Assembly (NCBI RefSeq): GCF_032268605.1
Contig: NZ_CP130318.1
Span: 2,080,001 to 2,144,000 of the forward strand
Direction: 5' to 3'
Length of the DNA stretch: 64,000 bases
From: Paenibacillus aurantius
GTDB taxonomy: Bacteria > Bacillota > Bacilli > Paenibacillales > NBRC-103111
This document shows positions 34,991 through 44,620 of the stretch, piece by piece. The position numbers and the translations under genes were made by a program. The notes beneath the pieces are model-generated. The model searched no databases. It was not told the DNA's origin and worked only from the letters and a program-made list of their open reading frames with translations. Each line of letters starts with the position of its first letter. Position 1 is the first letter of the stretch.

Positions 34991-37330
34991 TTGGTCAATC
35001 GGCTCTGGTCCATCGTCCGCCATAAGCATTACTATTTCAAAATGGTCACCTTTACGATGTTGATCTGTCTGGTGCCTATCATCGTGATGAGCCTCTTCTT
35101 CTACCACAATGTTCAAAGCTCCATGCGCCAGGAGATCGAAAAGGCCAACGACCGGTATGTGAACCAAATCGTCCAATCCCTCGAGATGGTGGTCAAGCAG
35201 ATCAATGACGGCTTTGCACTCTTTATGACGAACCGGATCTTCGCCGAATTCGAGCTCTATTCCTTGAACAATTATTACAACGAATTTGACGACAAGTACA
35301 AATCGGACGATATGCCGGCTCTCCTTAACTATATCAACAGCAAGGCCGCCTTGCTGGAAAACCTCGATAAGCTGCGAACCTCGAACAAATACATCCAATC
35401 GGTCTATTACGTCAATTACGACAAGGGACTGGTCTTCACATCCGGCTACCGGCAGTATCCCCTTGCCGGCTTCTACGATCAGGGCTGGGACAAGGGCTTG
35501 GAAGAGAATACCCTTAGCTATCCGATGATTGAAGAGGTGAGAGAATCCGTTCAGCCGGATGGGAGTACCCTGCGGGTGGTCCCCGTTATTTTTCGCCCCT
35601 TCTCCAAAAGCTACTGCGTCATTATTAATTTGAATACGGAAGCCATCTACCGGAATATCGTAGGCCGGCTCGGGGAGAGCAATCTCTCCATCGCCGCCTT
35701 CTCCCAGAACGGGTCTCCCCTCCTTTACGACGCCCAATCGGCCGAAGCTATAGACAATGTCTCCCAGGCCATCACCGAACAAGCCGTGACCTCCGATCCG
35801 ACAACCGAGTCCCGAACCCTTCACAAACTCGATCGGGAGGGATGGCTCATCACCTGGAAATCCTCTGAAGGCTTGGGCTGGAATATCGCGGGCATTGCCG
35901 ATCTAAACAAAATGTACCAAAGCTCGGTCCGTGTCCAAAGGCTCTTCTTGACCGTTACCCTTCTGCTCCTTCTTGGTTCCGCCGTTCTTACCTTCCTTAG
36001 CAGCAGGAGCATGTACAAGCCCATTCTCCGCTTGCTTCAGCTAATTAATACCGGAGATTTGGCAAGCCGGTCGAAGGGAGAGTTTCAGCTGATCGGCCAA
36101 AGCCTGGCCGACGCCTTCGAGGCGAGGAACAAGCTGCAGCTGAAGCTGAAGGAGAGCTTCCCGGCTTACCAGGAGAAATTTGTCCGCTCGCTGCTTAGGA
36201 GCCCTGGCTGCGGAATAGAGGAAGCCCACGAAAAAATGGCATTCTTCGGCCTTTCCCTGGAGCCGGAGAGCCTCTATCTTCTTCTGGTCTCCCTGGACTG
36301 GAGGGAATTAAAGGCGGCCCCGGATATCGAGAGCAGGGAACTGGAGCATCTGTCCGTTATGGAAACGATGGCCGCTGCCACCGGATCTTCCCGGAATCCC
36401 CTGCTGGTGGAGCTGGCGGATGGGGGGATCGTGGTGCTGATGAACGCGGAGGAAAGCGAAAGGGCGGTAGTCTTCGCTGCGGCGGAACGGATTCGGGAGG
36501 GGCTCTTGAGTGCCCATGGCCTGGAGGGAACAGTCGGAATCGGAGGCTATTGTGAAAGCGTCCGGGATCTGCCGCGTGCCTTCCGAGAAGCCAAGGAAGC
36601 CTTGAATTACCGCAAGTTTGCCGGGGGAAGCGTGGTTTATATCGGGGATATCCGGATGGAATCCGCAACACCCGCCCCTTATCCGAAAGAAAAGGAAATC
36701 TCGCTTATCCTCAGCATTAAGAATGGCGACGAGAATCAAGCCACCCGTATTTTCCGTGATTTCGCCCAAGAGGTATGCGCCGACCCAGCCCATGCCTCCT
36801 TCACGGAGGTGCAGCAAATCTTCCTGATTCTGCTTGTCCGGTTAATGGAGACGGCCCGGGAGCTGAGCATAGACGGGAAGGAGCTGCTGCCTGACCGCGA
36901 GCCCGTCATCGCCGTCTTCCTAAAGAAGACCGAATGGAAGTCCATGCTCGAATGGTTCGAGGGGCTGATCCGGGCGATGACGTCCCGGATTGAGGACGCC
37001 TTCGAACAGAAGAACAACAAGCACGTGGGGAGGGCTAAACAAATCTTGGAAACGGAATGCGGGGAAGCCTCCCTGACCATGGTGGCGGAACGCCTCAATC
37101 TTAACCCGGCCTATTTGAGCCGAATCTTCAAAGAGCACAGTGGAATAACCTTTACCGATTACTTGAATAAGGAACGGATCCGCCATAGCCAGAAGCTTCT
37201 GCTGGAGACGGACCTGCTGGTTCAGGAGATCAGCAGCAGACTCGGGTATTCGCAGGTCAATTCGTTTATCAAGCTGTTTAAGGCGATGACGGGCTTCACT
37301 CCAAGCGAGTACCGCAAGAATCGGGGATAG
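34991..37330 (+). CDS. Membrane-anchored AraC-family transcriptional regulator
   Basis: 779 residues from a TTG at 34991, 7 nt after AAAGGAG (34977-34983). The open frame extends to an ATG at 34856, but that start lies inside the terminator. Membrane helices at about residues 18-40 and 298-320 flank an extracellular sensor. A cytoplasmic linker follows (MYKPILRLLQ), and the C-terminal double helix-turn-helix ends FTPSEYRK. It lies just ahead of the importer and sialidase-like genes at 37526-43346, its likely targets. Confidence 0.88.
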   Translation: MVNRLWSIVRHKHYYFKMVTFTMLICLVPIIVMSLFFYHNVQSSMRQEIEKANDRYVNQIVQSLEMVVKQINDGFALFMTNRIFAEFELYSLNNYYNEFDDKYKSDDMPALLNYINSKAALLENLDKLRTSNKYIQSVYYVNYDKGLVFTSGYRQYPLAGFYDQGWDKGLEENTLSYPMIEEVRESVQPDGSTLRVVPVIFRPFSKSYCVIINLNTEAIYRNIVGRLGESNLSIAAFSQNGSPLLYDAQSAEAIDNVSQAITEQAVTSDPTTESRTLHKLDREGWLITWKSSEGLGWNIAGIADLNKMYQSSVRVQRLFLTVTLLLLLGSAVLTFLSSRSMYKPILRLLQLINTGDLASRSKGEFQLIGQSLADAFEARNKLQLKLKESFPAYQEKFVRSLLRSPGCGIEEAHEKMAFFGLSLEPESLYLLLVSLDWRELKAAPDIESRELEHLSVMETMAAATGSSRNPLLVELADGGIVVLMNAEESERAVVFAAAERIREGLLSAHGLEGTVGIGGYCESVRDLPRAFREAKEALNYRKFAGGSVVYIGDIRMESATPAPYPKEKEISLILSIKNGDENQATRIFRDFAQEVCADPAHASFTEVQQIFLILLVRLMETARELSIDGKELLPDREPVIAVFLKKTEWKSMLEWFEGLIRAMTSRIEDAFEQKNNKHVGRAKQILETECGEASLTMVAERLNLNPAYLSRIFKEHSGITFTDYLNKERIRHSQKLLLETDLLVQEISSRLGYSQVNSFIKLFKAMTGFTPSEYRKNRG

Positions 37331-37391
37331 CCGCGATACTCTTATCTTTACGGGGATGGACTTTTTTTTACCTATGTCATCAAATCGCTCC

Positions 37392-37482
37392 CTTACGTAG
37401 GCATTTCCTCATTGGCGAGCCCCGGAGGCGGGGCTACCATTAAGACAGCGACGTAAGCGGGCAGGGGAAGAGCAATCTTCCC
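37392..37482 (+). ncRNA. Candidate structured leader RNA upstream of importer operon
   Basis: Three pairings stack within 90 nt: CTTACGT (37392-37398) with ACGTAAG (37451-37457) enclosing a hairpin AGCCCC/GGGGCT (37418-37435), then GGGAAGA/TCTTCCC (37465-37482) closed by a GCAA tetraloop. No T run follows. It does not match a riboswitch consensus I know. It may be a regulatory leader or simply overlapping activator sites. No gene lies in the 37331-37525 gap. Confidence 0.35.
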
Positions 37483-37525
37483 ATACGCTTTTGCCGTTGC
37501 AAGATACTACAATGGGGGAATGCGT

Positions 37526-39139
37526 ATGTTGGATACGAAATGGAAGCCTAAGGGTAAAAGCCTAACCGTCCTGACGACTTCGGTTATGGCGGTAAGTCTG
37601 CTGTTGTCCGCTTGCGTCAAAAGCAAGGACCCGGAGAGCCAAGACGCCGGTTCGGATCCACAAGTCGATCCTTCGAACCCCTATAAGAAGCATCTCGAGA
37701 TCACCTGGATGGGACACAACGCCATCGGCAAAATCTATGGGGAAACCCCCATGCAGAAGCTTATTGAGGAGAAATTCAACGTCACCATCAAGCCGGTTCC
37801 CATCGATATTTTTAATCAGGAACAGGTAAATCTCTATTTTGCCGACGGGAAAACCGCGGATTTTATCCGTCTGAACGGAACCTTGGCGGGAATGAGTGCG
37901 ATCATGGACCAGGGCGTCTTCAAGGAAATCCCCGAGGAAACGCTCCGTAAATACATGCCGAATTGGATGAAAGCTCTGGAGGGCATGGTCGACCCCAAAA
38001 TTGTAAAAAGCTCCATGTACTATGACGGCAAGCTGTACAGTGTGCCTTTCTTCAACTATGCCCAGCTGCAGCCTTGGGTCATGGCCATCCGCAAGGACTG
38101 GCTGGATAACGTGGGAATTTCCAAGATGCCGGAGACGATGGAAGAGTATCATGAAGTGCTGAAACGTTTTACTTATAACGATCCCGACAAGAACGGCAAG
38201 AACGACACGTACGGCGGCCACGGCTTGCAGCTGTACCTGAAGGGTGCTTTCGGCATCGGCGCACCGGATGTGAACTACTATGCAGACAAGAGCGGCAAAG
38301 TTTCTGCAACCGCTACCACCGATAACTACAAGGCCTACTTAAAGGTTCTTCAAAGCTGGTATAAGGAAGGGCTGATCGATCCGGAATCGATCACCGACCA
38401 GCGTCCGCAGCAGCGGGTCAAATGGAGCACCGGCAAAATTGGCGTGCTGGCCGACCATCCGTGGTGGTATGCCTCGAATACGGTGGGCAATTTAACGAAA
38501 ATGCTGACGGACAATAACCCGAATGCCAAGGTGGAGTTTTTCAAGCCGTTTGCGGGACCGGACGGGCAGAAGGCGACCGGAAACATCCCTTTTCCCGGAA
38601 TGCAGTTCGGCTTCGGCTTCGGAAAAGACACAAGCGACGAGAAAATCCAGCGGATCATGGCCATCAAGGATTATTTTGCCGCGGATGATGAATTCTGGAC
38701 CCGCGTGTTTTATGGAGAAGAGGGAAAAGGGTATACCCGGACGCCCGAGGGGATTATCCAGGTAACGCCGGAATACCAGAACGTGGATAAAACGGTAGCG
38801 GAGGGGTCGAACCAGTATTTTGCCCTTCGCCCTGACACGTGGGAATACCAGAAGAAGAATATCATCTATAAAGTCGATATGCCGGCCTACGACATCGCCA
38901 TGAACAGCCCGGTCGTCTACAACACGGTCAATTTCGTCACGACCTCCACCAACAAAGCGGCGGCCAAAAGCGGAGCGGCGGTCAATACGCTCGTCCGGGA
39001 GTTCGAAACGAACGCGATGACCGGAAAGCTCGATATCGACAAGGAATGGGACGCGTTCAAGAAGAAATTCCTCGAGGTCGGAGGACAGGCGATTATCGAC
39101 GAATACCAGAAGCAGTATGACGCCGTCAACAAAAAATAA
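37526..39139 (+). CDS. Oligosaccharide ABC transporter substrate-binding lipoprotein
   Basis: 537 residues from the ATG at 37526, 6 nt after GGGGGA; the ATG at 37520 is the alternative. Lipobox LLLSAC. Large LplA-type receptor with IRKDWLDNVG and a DPDKNGKNDTYGG loop like the other two large binding proteins here. It serves the two permeases at 39175 and 40133. Sialidase-superfamily enzymes in the same operon suggest that the imported ligand is a charged or modified oligosaccharide. Confidence 0.9.
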   Translation: MLDTKWKPKGKSLTVLTTSVMAVSLLLSACVKSKDPESQDAGSDPQVDPSNPYKKHLEITWMGHNAIGKIYGETPMQKLIEEKFNVTIKPVPIDIFNQEQVNLYFADGKTADFIRLNGTLAGMSAIMDQGVFKEIPEETLRKYMPNWMKALEGMVDPKIVKSSMYYDGKLYSVPFFNYAQLQPWVMAIRKDWLDNVGISKMPETMEEYHEVLKRFTYNDPDKNGKNDTYGGHGLQLYLKGAFGIGAPDVNYYADKSGKVSATATTDNYKAYLKVLQSWYKEGLIDPESITDQRPQQRVKWSTGKIGVLADHPWWYASNTVGNLTKMLTDNNPNAKVEFFKPFAGPDGQKATGNIPFPGMQFGFGFGKDTSDEKIQRIMAIKDYFAADDEFWTRVFYGEEGKGYTRTPEGIIQVTPEYQNVDKTVAEGSNQYFALRPDTWEYQKKNIIYKVDMPAYDIAMNSPVVYNTVNFVTTSTNKAAAKSGAAVNTLVREFETNAMTGKLDIDKEWDAFKKKFLEVGGQAIIDEYQKQYDAVNKK

Positions 39140-39174
39140 GAGCTGGCCATCATAAAGGACAGGAGGGATAGCTG

Positions 39175-40122
39175 GTGAGCGGTACCGCTGTCGGTGCTTC
39201 AACTGCAGCTGCCAGAAGAAAGCGTCTGGCTCGTCCGAATGGGAAATACGGCTACTATTATTTAATGGCGGCGCCCGCTTTAATCGGGTTCTTCCTCTTT
39301 CATTATGTCCCCATGTACGGCGTCATTCTCGCCTTCAAGGATTACAAATTCGCTTTGGGGATTATGGGAAGCCCCTGGGTCGGCTTCGAGCATTTTGAGC
39401 GCTTCTTCACGGATCCGTTCTTCTGGCGCATTCTGAGGAATACGGTAGTGATCAGCTCCCTTCATATTCTGTTCGGATTCCCGGCGCCGATTGTTCTCGC
39501 GCTGCTGTTCAACGAGCTCGTTCACAAACGGTTCAAAATAGCCATGCAAACCATTTCCTACTTGCCCCATTTCATGTCCTGGGTCATCCTCTCGGGTGTC
39601 CTGATCGAGGTGCTCTCCCCATCCCGCGGGGCCGTTAACTACCTCATTACCCTGTTGGGAGGGAAGCCGGTTTATTTCCTCGCGGACTCCCATTACTTTG
39701 TCGGGGTGCTGATCGCGAGCCACGTATGGCAAAGCGTCGGATGGGGAAGCGTCGTCTATTTGGCCGGCATGGCCGGTATCAACCCGGACCAGTATGAATC
39801 GGCCCGAATCGACGGCGCCACCCGTATTCAGCAAATGCGCTACATCACGATTCCCTCGCTCGTTCCGATCATGACGATTCTCTTTATCTTGAGCGTCGGC
39901 GGGATTCTGAATGCCGGCTTCGATCAAATCTTCAACCTGTACAACCCGGCCGTTTATCATGTGGCCGATGTCATTGACACGTATGTGTACCGCGTAGGCT
40001 TGCTGGAGACGAAGTACGGGTTCTCTACAGCCGTCGGGCTTGTCAAGAATGTGGTGGGCCTGGTGCTGGTGCTGTCCGCCAATTGGATCATCAAACGGTT
40101 TAACGAATACGGATTATGGTGA
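39175..40122 (+). CDS. ABC sugar transporter permease, LplB type
   Basis: 315 residues from a GTG start with an AGGAGGG RBS. About six membrane helices and the EAA loop QYESARIDGATRIQQMRYITIP. It is close in sequence to the LplB-type protein at 16476, so the two importers are paralogous. ATPase absent, as in the other two importers. Confidence 0.92.
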   Translation: MSGTAVGASTAAARRKRLARPNGKYGYYYLMAAPALIGFFLFHYVPMYGVILAFKDYKFALGIMGSPWVGFEHFERFFTDPFFWRILRNTVVISSLHILFGFPAPIVLALLFNELVHKRFKIAMQTISYLPHFMSWVILSGVLIEVLSPSRGAVNYLITLLGGKPVYFLADSHYFVGVLIASHVWQSVGWGSVVYLAGMAGINPDQYESARIDGATRIQQMRYITIPSLVPIMTILFILSVGGILNAGFDQIFNLYNPAVYHVADVIDTYVYRVGLLETKYGFSTAVGLVKNVVGLVLVLSANWIIKRFNEYGLW

Positions 40123-40132
40123 GGTGAACGGA

Positions 40133-41020
40133 TTGAATGCTCAGAACCATAGACGGCTCGCAGACAAGCTTTTTGATATAGGCAATTATACCTTTATGAT
40201 CGGGCTTTCCCTCTTGTTCCTCTACCCCTTCTGGGATCTGCTGATGCTGTCGTTGACCGCACCGGCTTATGTGGACCGGCTCGGCCTGCGTTTCTGGGCG
40301 CACGGCTTCAACCTGGATTCCTACCGGCAGGTATTCCGGTCCGACATCATCTCCTACGCTTATGCCAACACCGTTTTTCGGACCGTGGTGGGGGCCGGCT
40401 TGACGGTGCTGGTCACGCTTGGCGCGGCGTTCGCCCTCTCCCAGAGGAAGCTGCCCCTGCGTAATACGATAACCCTGTACATCCTGCTGACGATGTTTTT
40501 CCAGGGTGGCTTGATCCCCTCTTACCTGAACATGAAGTCGCTTGGCTTGATCGGTTCCAAGTGGTCGCTGATTCTGCCGTCTCTCGCCAATGCCTGGTAC
40601 ATTATCCTGGCCCGCAATTTTCTGATGACGTTTCCGAAGGAGCTGGAGGAATCCGCCATCGTGGACGGGGCTAACCCGCTGCAGGTGGCGTACCGCATTC
40701 TGCTGCCGCTATCGATGCCTATTGTTGCCGTGATTGCCTTATGGTCGGCCGTCAGCCATTGGAATGCCTGGTTCGATGCCATGATTTATTTGCGGGATAA
40801 GCATGACTATGTACTCCAGCTGCTCGTTCAGAAAATTCTGCAGCAGGACCGGATCGATCCGACGAATACCGGAACGTACATCCAGATTACATCCCAGGTG
40901 ACCAGCCAAACTATCAAAGCGGCGACGATCATAGCCGCTACCTTGCCCATTATTCTCGTTTACCCGTTTCTTCAGAAATATTTCGTCAAAGGTGTCATGG
41001 TAGGTTCGCTCAAGGGCTAA
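40133..41020 (+). CDS. ABC sugar transporter permease, LplC type
   Basis: 295 residues from a TTG at 40133, preceded by GTGAGGTGA; a GTG at 40124 is possible. About six membrane helices, EAA loop ELEESAIVDGANPLQVAYRILLP and the tail VKGVMVGSLKG. Partner of the LplB-type subunit encoded 10 nt upstream. Confidence 0.9.
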   Translation: MNAQNHRRLADKLFDIGNYTFMIGLSLLFLYPFWDLLMLSLTAPAYVDRLGLRFWAHGFNLDSYRQVFRSDIISYAYANTVFRTVVGAGLTVLVTLGAAFALSQRKLPLRNTITLYILLTMFFQGGLIPSYLNMKSLGLIGSKWSLILPSLANAWYIILARNFLMTFPKELEESAIVDGANPLQVAYRILLPLSMPIVAVIALWSAVSHWNAWFDAMIYLRDKHDYVLQLLVQKILQQDRIDPTNTGTYIQITSQVTSQTIKAATIIAATLPIILVYPFLQKYFVKGVMVGSLKG

Positions 41021-41056
41021 CCCCGGGAGAAGAACCAGCATCCGACCTAAGGGGGA

Positions 41057-42232
41057 ATGACGGTGAACCATAGGATGAAAGGAAGAGTGGAACTTGGCGA
41101 ACCCGTAGTCGTTTCGCAGGCTCCGGAAACCGTTCGGGCTTGGGGACCTTGGCAGTTCCCTGTTCTGCACAGACTGCCGGACGGCCGGCTGTGCGTCGAA
41201 TTCCATAAGGAGGCGGATTCCATTCTCGCCTACGGGCTGCCCAAAGGGTATGCCGTCTCTGGGGATGGAGGGGTAACCTGGCAGGAAACCCCTCCTATGG
41301 ACATAGGTCTCCAGCTTGCCGGCGGGGATCGGCTGGCCCCTTATCTTAAGAAGAGTGAGGAGATACCGTCCAGTGCCATTCAAGGAGAACCGGTGTCGGA
41401 GAACCGGTCCTCCTACGGTCCCCTCCAAGCCTACTACAGGGTGAAGGATTTGCCGAAGGCCCATCAGGTGTTCTATTTTAAGAGGCAAAAACGGGGAGAA
41501 ACGGAGTGGAAGGAGGAGCAGGCTTTCATCGAGATTCCGGACGCCTTGAAAATGAGGCAGTCCGGCCACCTTCCCCATTCCGCCTTCTGGCGGATGAGAG
41601 AGGCGCCGGACGGCTCGATTTGGGGGATCCACTACCAGCATGCCAGGACCGCGGATCAGGCACCGGTTCACTTCCATTGTCTATTCTTTCGTTCGACCGA
41701 CGAAGGGCGGACCTGGGAGTACCGAAGCACCATTGCCTATGAGCCGGACCCGCAAGCGGATGAGAAGAGCCTGCTTAGGGACGGATTTACGGAGCCGGAT
41801 GTCTGTTTTCTGCCGGACGGTTCGCTATATGCGTTATTTCGCACGACGGACGGCCACGGCATTGGCCCGCTGTACGAAAGCCGGTCGCTGGATAACGGGA
41901 AGACGTGGAGCCGGCCGGCCGTATTCGATTCCCTTGGGGTGTGGCCGAATCTTCTCCACCTGCCGGAAAGCGGCATCACCTTGGCGGTGTACGGCCGGCC
42001 CGGCTTGTTCCTGCGTTATTCGCAGGATCCGGAATGCCGGGTCTGGAGCGGCCGGGAAACCGTCATGCTCTCCGGACCGCAGGAGGGGATCAATCAGGAC
42101 ACCTGCGCTTATGCGGGCCTGATTGCCTTGAACGATAACCAGGCGCTGTTGGTGTATTCGGACTTCCAGTACCCGCGTGCGGACGGCGTACCCTGCAAAA
42201 CCATACTGGCGAGAAAAATCACCATTACCTGA
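41057..42232 (+). CDS. Sialidase-superfamily (BNR/Asp-box) propeller enzyme
   Basis: 391 residues, no signal peptide. Asp-box repeats SGDGGVTW, STDEGRTW and SLDNGKTW mark a sialidase-fold propeller, and QFPVLHRLPDG resembles the region before the first blade. The superfamily includes GH33 sialidases, GH93 arabinanases and other exo-enzymes, so the substrate is uncertain. Being cytoplasmic, it would trim imported oligosaccharides. A related protein follows at 42276. Confidence 0.7.
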   Translation: MTVNHRMKGRVELGEPVVVSQAPETVRAWGPWQFPVLHRLPDGRLCVEFHKEADSILAYGLPKGYAVSGDGGVTWQETPPMDIGLQLAGGDRLAPYLKKSEEIPSSAIQGEPVSENRSSYGPLQAYYRVKDLPKAHQVFYFKRQKRGETEWKEEQAFIEIPDALKMRQSGHLPHSAFWRMREAPDGSIWGIHYQHARTADQAPVHFHCLFFRSTDEGRTWEYRSTIAYEPDPQADEKSLLRDGFTEPDVCFLPDGSLYALFRTTDGHGIGPLYESRSLDNGKTWSRPAVFDSLGVWPNLLHLPESGITLAVYGRPGLFLRYSQDPECRVWSGRETVMLSGPQEGINQDTCAYAGLIALNDNQALLVYSDFQYPRADGVPCKTILARKITIT

Positions 42233-42275
42233 ACCGGAGAGGACACCGGTGTCGGGCTCTGAGGAGGAAACGAGG

Positions 42276-43346
42276 ATGAAGCTTCGGAAAATCAAAGACT
42301 TGGTGATTTACCAAGACGGGCAGTACAATACTTTTCCTAACGCGGTCTCGCTTTCGGATGGAACGCTGATGGTGGGCTTTCGCCAAGGCCGGGACCTGCA
42401 GCGTTTAATCGGCAAGACCATGCATATCGATCCGGCCTCCAAAGCGGTTCATGTCAGATCCTCGGACGGCGGGACCTCTTGGGAAACAACCGCTGCCCTG
42501 CTGCATGACGATTTCCTGTACGGCATTCAGGATCCGTGTCTGAATGTGCTGAAGGAAGGCACGCTGTTTGCTACGTTCTTTACCTGGAAGGTGATGGCCA
42601 AGGAGGATGGGGGGAGTATAGGACCGGCGGATCATGTCATGGAAGACCAATGGGTCGGCCGGCTGGAAGGCTTGTACTCCATTCGTTCCGCCGACAACGG
42701 AGCAAGCTGGGACGCCCCGGTCCGGATCACGGCCGGCGCCGCCGCCGTCAGGGGCAATGCCGCGGAGCTTGGGGACGGCTCCCTTGTCTTGGCCACCTAT
42801 GGAGGAAACGAGTTCGGGGATAAGATGACCATCGTCCGAACAACGGAACGGGGGCTCACCTGGACGCTGTCGGCCGTTCTGGAGCACGAGGACTACAAGC
42901 TTCAGGAACCTAACCTTTATTTGGCACCGTCGGGTAAATTGGTAGCCTTCATCCGGACGGCCCCCAAGCGGAAGGGAGGGTCCGCCGAGACGGCCTGTCC
43001 GCTCCTGACGGCGGAATCCGTGGATGGTGGAAAGAGCTGGAGCGGGCTGACGGAACGTCCCTTTTATTCCCCGAGCCCCTTTCACGCCCTTCGTCTGCGA
43101 AGCGGCCGGGTGCTCGTTTCCTATGGCTACCGGCTGGAGCCCTACGGGGTCCGAGCTTTCCTGCTGGATGCCGAATGCGGTTTCGAAGACGTGGAGGAGA
43201 CCATACTGCGGGAAGACGGGCTCGGCACCGACATCGGGTATACCAGTGCGGTGCAGCTTCCGGACGATAGCATTCTGGTCACCTATTACTATTACGGCGA
43301 ATCAGGCTACCGGTACATTGCCGGAACGATTTGCAGGGAGGAGTAG
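42276..43346 (+). CDS. Second sialidase-superfamily propeller enzyme
   Basis: 356 residues from the ATG at 42276, preceded by GAGGAGGAA (42261-42269). Four Asp-box-like motifs: SSDGGTSW, SADNGASW, TTERGLTW and SVDGGKSW. No signal peptide. It is a diverged relative of the product at 41057; the pair may remove two different terminal residues, or one may be a lyase-type or accessory enzyme. It ends the importer transcript; a new promoter follows at 43379. Confidence 0.7.
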   Translation: MKLRKIKDLVIYQDGQYNTFPNAVSLSDGTLMVGFRQGRDLQRLIGKTMHIDPASKAVHVRSSDGGTSWETTAALLHDDFLYGIQDPCLNVLKEGTLFATFFTWKVMAKEDGGSIGPADHVMEDQWVGRLEGLYSIRSADNGASWDAPVRITAGAAAVRGNAAELGDGSLVLATYGGNEFGDKMTIVRTTERGLTWTLSAVLEHEDYKLQEPNLYLAPSGKLVAFIRTAPKRKGGSAETACPLLTAESVDGGKSWSGLTERPFYSPSPFHALRLRSGRVLVSYGYRLEPYGVRAFLLDAECGFEDVEETILREDGLGTDIGYTSAVQLPDDSILVTYYYYGESGYRYIAGTICREE

Positions 43347-43378
43347 GGCCAAAATTCAGAATTATTAAGGCTTTAGGA

Positions 43379-43408
43379 TTGACAGAAGTTTTGTAACCAT
43401 CCTACACT
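43379..43408 (+). promoter_or_regulatory. Promoter of DUF6528-like gene
   Basis: A perfect TTGACA (43379-43384), 18-nt spacer, TACACT (43403-43408, 4 of 6). It leaves a leader of about 130 nt that contains a TACTTGG (43421-43427) to CCAAGTA (43498-43504) inverted repeat. Confidence 0.55.
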
Positions 43409-43540
43409 TGGTTTAGGCGATACTTGGAAAATGATGCCTACGATTCCAAAATGATGGAGGGATTTTGCTCCCCAATGGGATGGTCCGTACCCTATGTCCA
43501 AGTAAGGAATGACCAAAATCCTTTTTAGGAGGTACTGAAT

Positions 43541-44521
43541 TTGAATCTGTTCAAGAGTAAGTGGAAAGCCCGTTTGCTGGTTTCGGTTGCCGCTGTCTTG
43601 CTTCTGCTTGTTTTCAACCCTTCTTCCTATGCCAGTCCGGGGCTGCATAAGGATTACTGGGTGGCGGTTACCGATCAGGGCTCGGAAGAAATTCGCGTCT
43701 ATGACCCGGAGAAAAGCAGTTGGGATGACAAAAACGCCCTTAAATGGTCGTGGGCCCCGTCGGAGTCTAACGGATTTGAGGGACTCACGAAGGGATGGGG
43801 GCTGCCGTCCGACGTCAAGCTGAGGGAAGGCCGGACAGGCGGGAAATACATGCTGGTGACGGATTCCCGCGGTCTTGCGGCCGTCGTCCCCTACCCGTCA
43901 GGCAACAGCCGGACATGGGGCGTGATCGTTGGCGGAAACCCGCATGCCGCCGAGCTGCTGCCTGATGGAAATGTCGCCGTAGCGGCGAGCGCGGGCGGCT
44001 GGGTACGACTATATACCGCATCACAAGGACCTGATTCTTCTACTTACACCCAGTTTACGCTCCCAGGCGCTCATGGCGTGTTATGGGATCCGGAGAGGGA
44101 AGTGCTCTGGGCGGTCGGAGACTATTATTTGGTGGAGCTGAAAGTCAAGGGAACCCCGGAGGCCCCGATTCTGGAAGAAATTCACCGGAAGCGCCTGCCG
44201 ACCAACTGGGGACATGATCTGTTTGCCGTGTACGGAGATACCGACAAGCTGTGGGTCACGTCCAATACCAAGGTATACCAGTACAGCAAATCAGAGGACG
44301 TCTGGCTGGAAAACTATGAAGGCGCTAGCGATATCAATCACCACTGGGTAAAAAGCATCAGCAACCAGCCGTCCGGCCAGGTGGTGATGACGAACCAGAA
44401 GGCGGGAACGAAATACACCTGGACCACCGATCAGGTTGACTTCTTTCAGCCGAACGATCTAAGGACTGTAACCGGCGGCGCCTTCTATAAGGCCCGTGTC
44501 TGGAATTCCGATTATCAATAA
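43541..44521 (+). CDS. Secreted DUF6528-like beta-propeller protein
   Basis: 326 residues from a TTG with a TTAGGAGGT RBS. Signal peptide about 1-31 (ending SSYA), then a single compact domain with WAVTDQGSEEIRVYDP, a GNPHAAELLPDGNVAVAASAG segment, HGVLWDPEREVLWAVGDYYL and NHHWVKSIS. This matches what I recall of DUF6528, an uncharacterised family of secreted propeller-like proteins. No catalytic motif is recognised. Its own promoter and structured leader suggest control separate from the importer operon. It may bind or cleave the polysaccharide outside the cell; that is speculation from context. Confidence 0.65.
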   Translation: MNLFKSKWKARLLVSVAAVLLLLVFNPSSYASPGLHKDYWVAVTDQGSEEIRVYDPEKSSWDDKNALKWSWAPSESNGFEGLTKGWGLPSDVKLREGRTGGKYMLVTDSRGLAAVVPYPSGNSRTWGVIVGGNPHAAELLPDGNVAVAASAGGWVRLYTASQGPDSSTYTQFTLPGAHGVLWDPEREVLWAVGDYYLVELKVKGTPEAPILEEIHRKRLPTNWGHDLFAVYGDTDKLWVTSNTKVYQYSKSEDVWLENYEGASDINHHWVKSISNQPSGQVVMTNQKAGTKYTWTTDQVDFFQPNDLRTVTGGAFYKARVWNSDYQ

Positions 44522-44620
44522 GGGATAACCAACACGCGGGACGAAGCGTTTGAAGGAAGTCAACAATTGGTTGGTAAGACGAAGTGAACCTTCGTGTTCA
44601 CGAGAAGACTGTCTACAAAA

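Noticed and set aside
37392-37482. Known riboswitch (cyclic-di-GMP, ydaO or SAM type)
   Set aside because: The conserved core sequences of these classes are absent; kept only as an unnamed structured leader.
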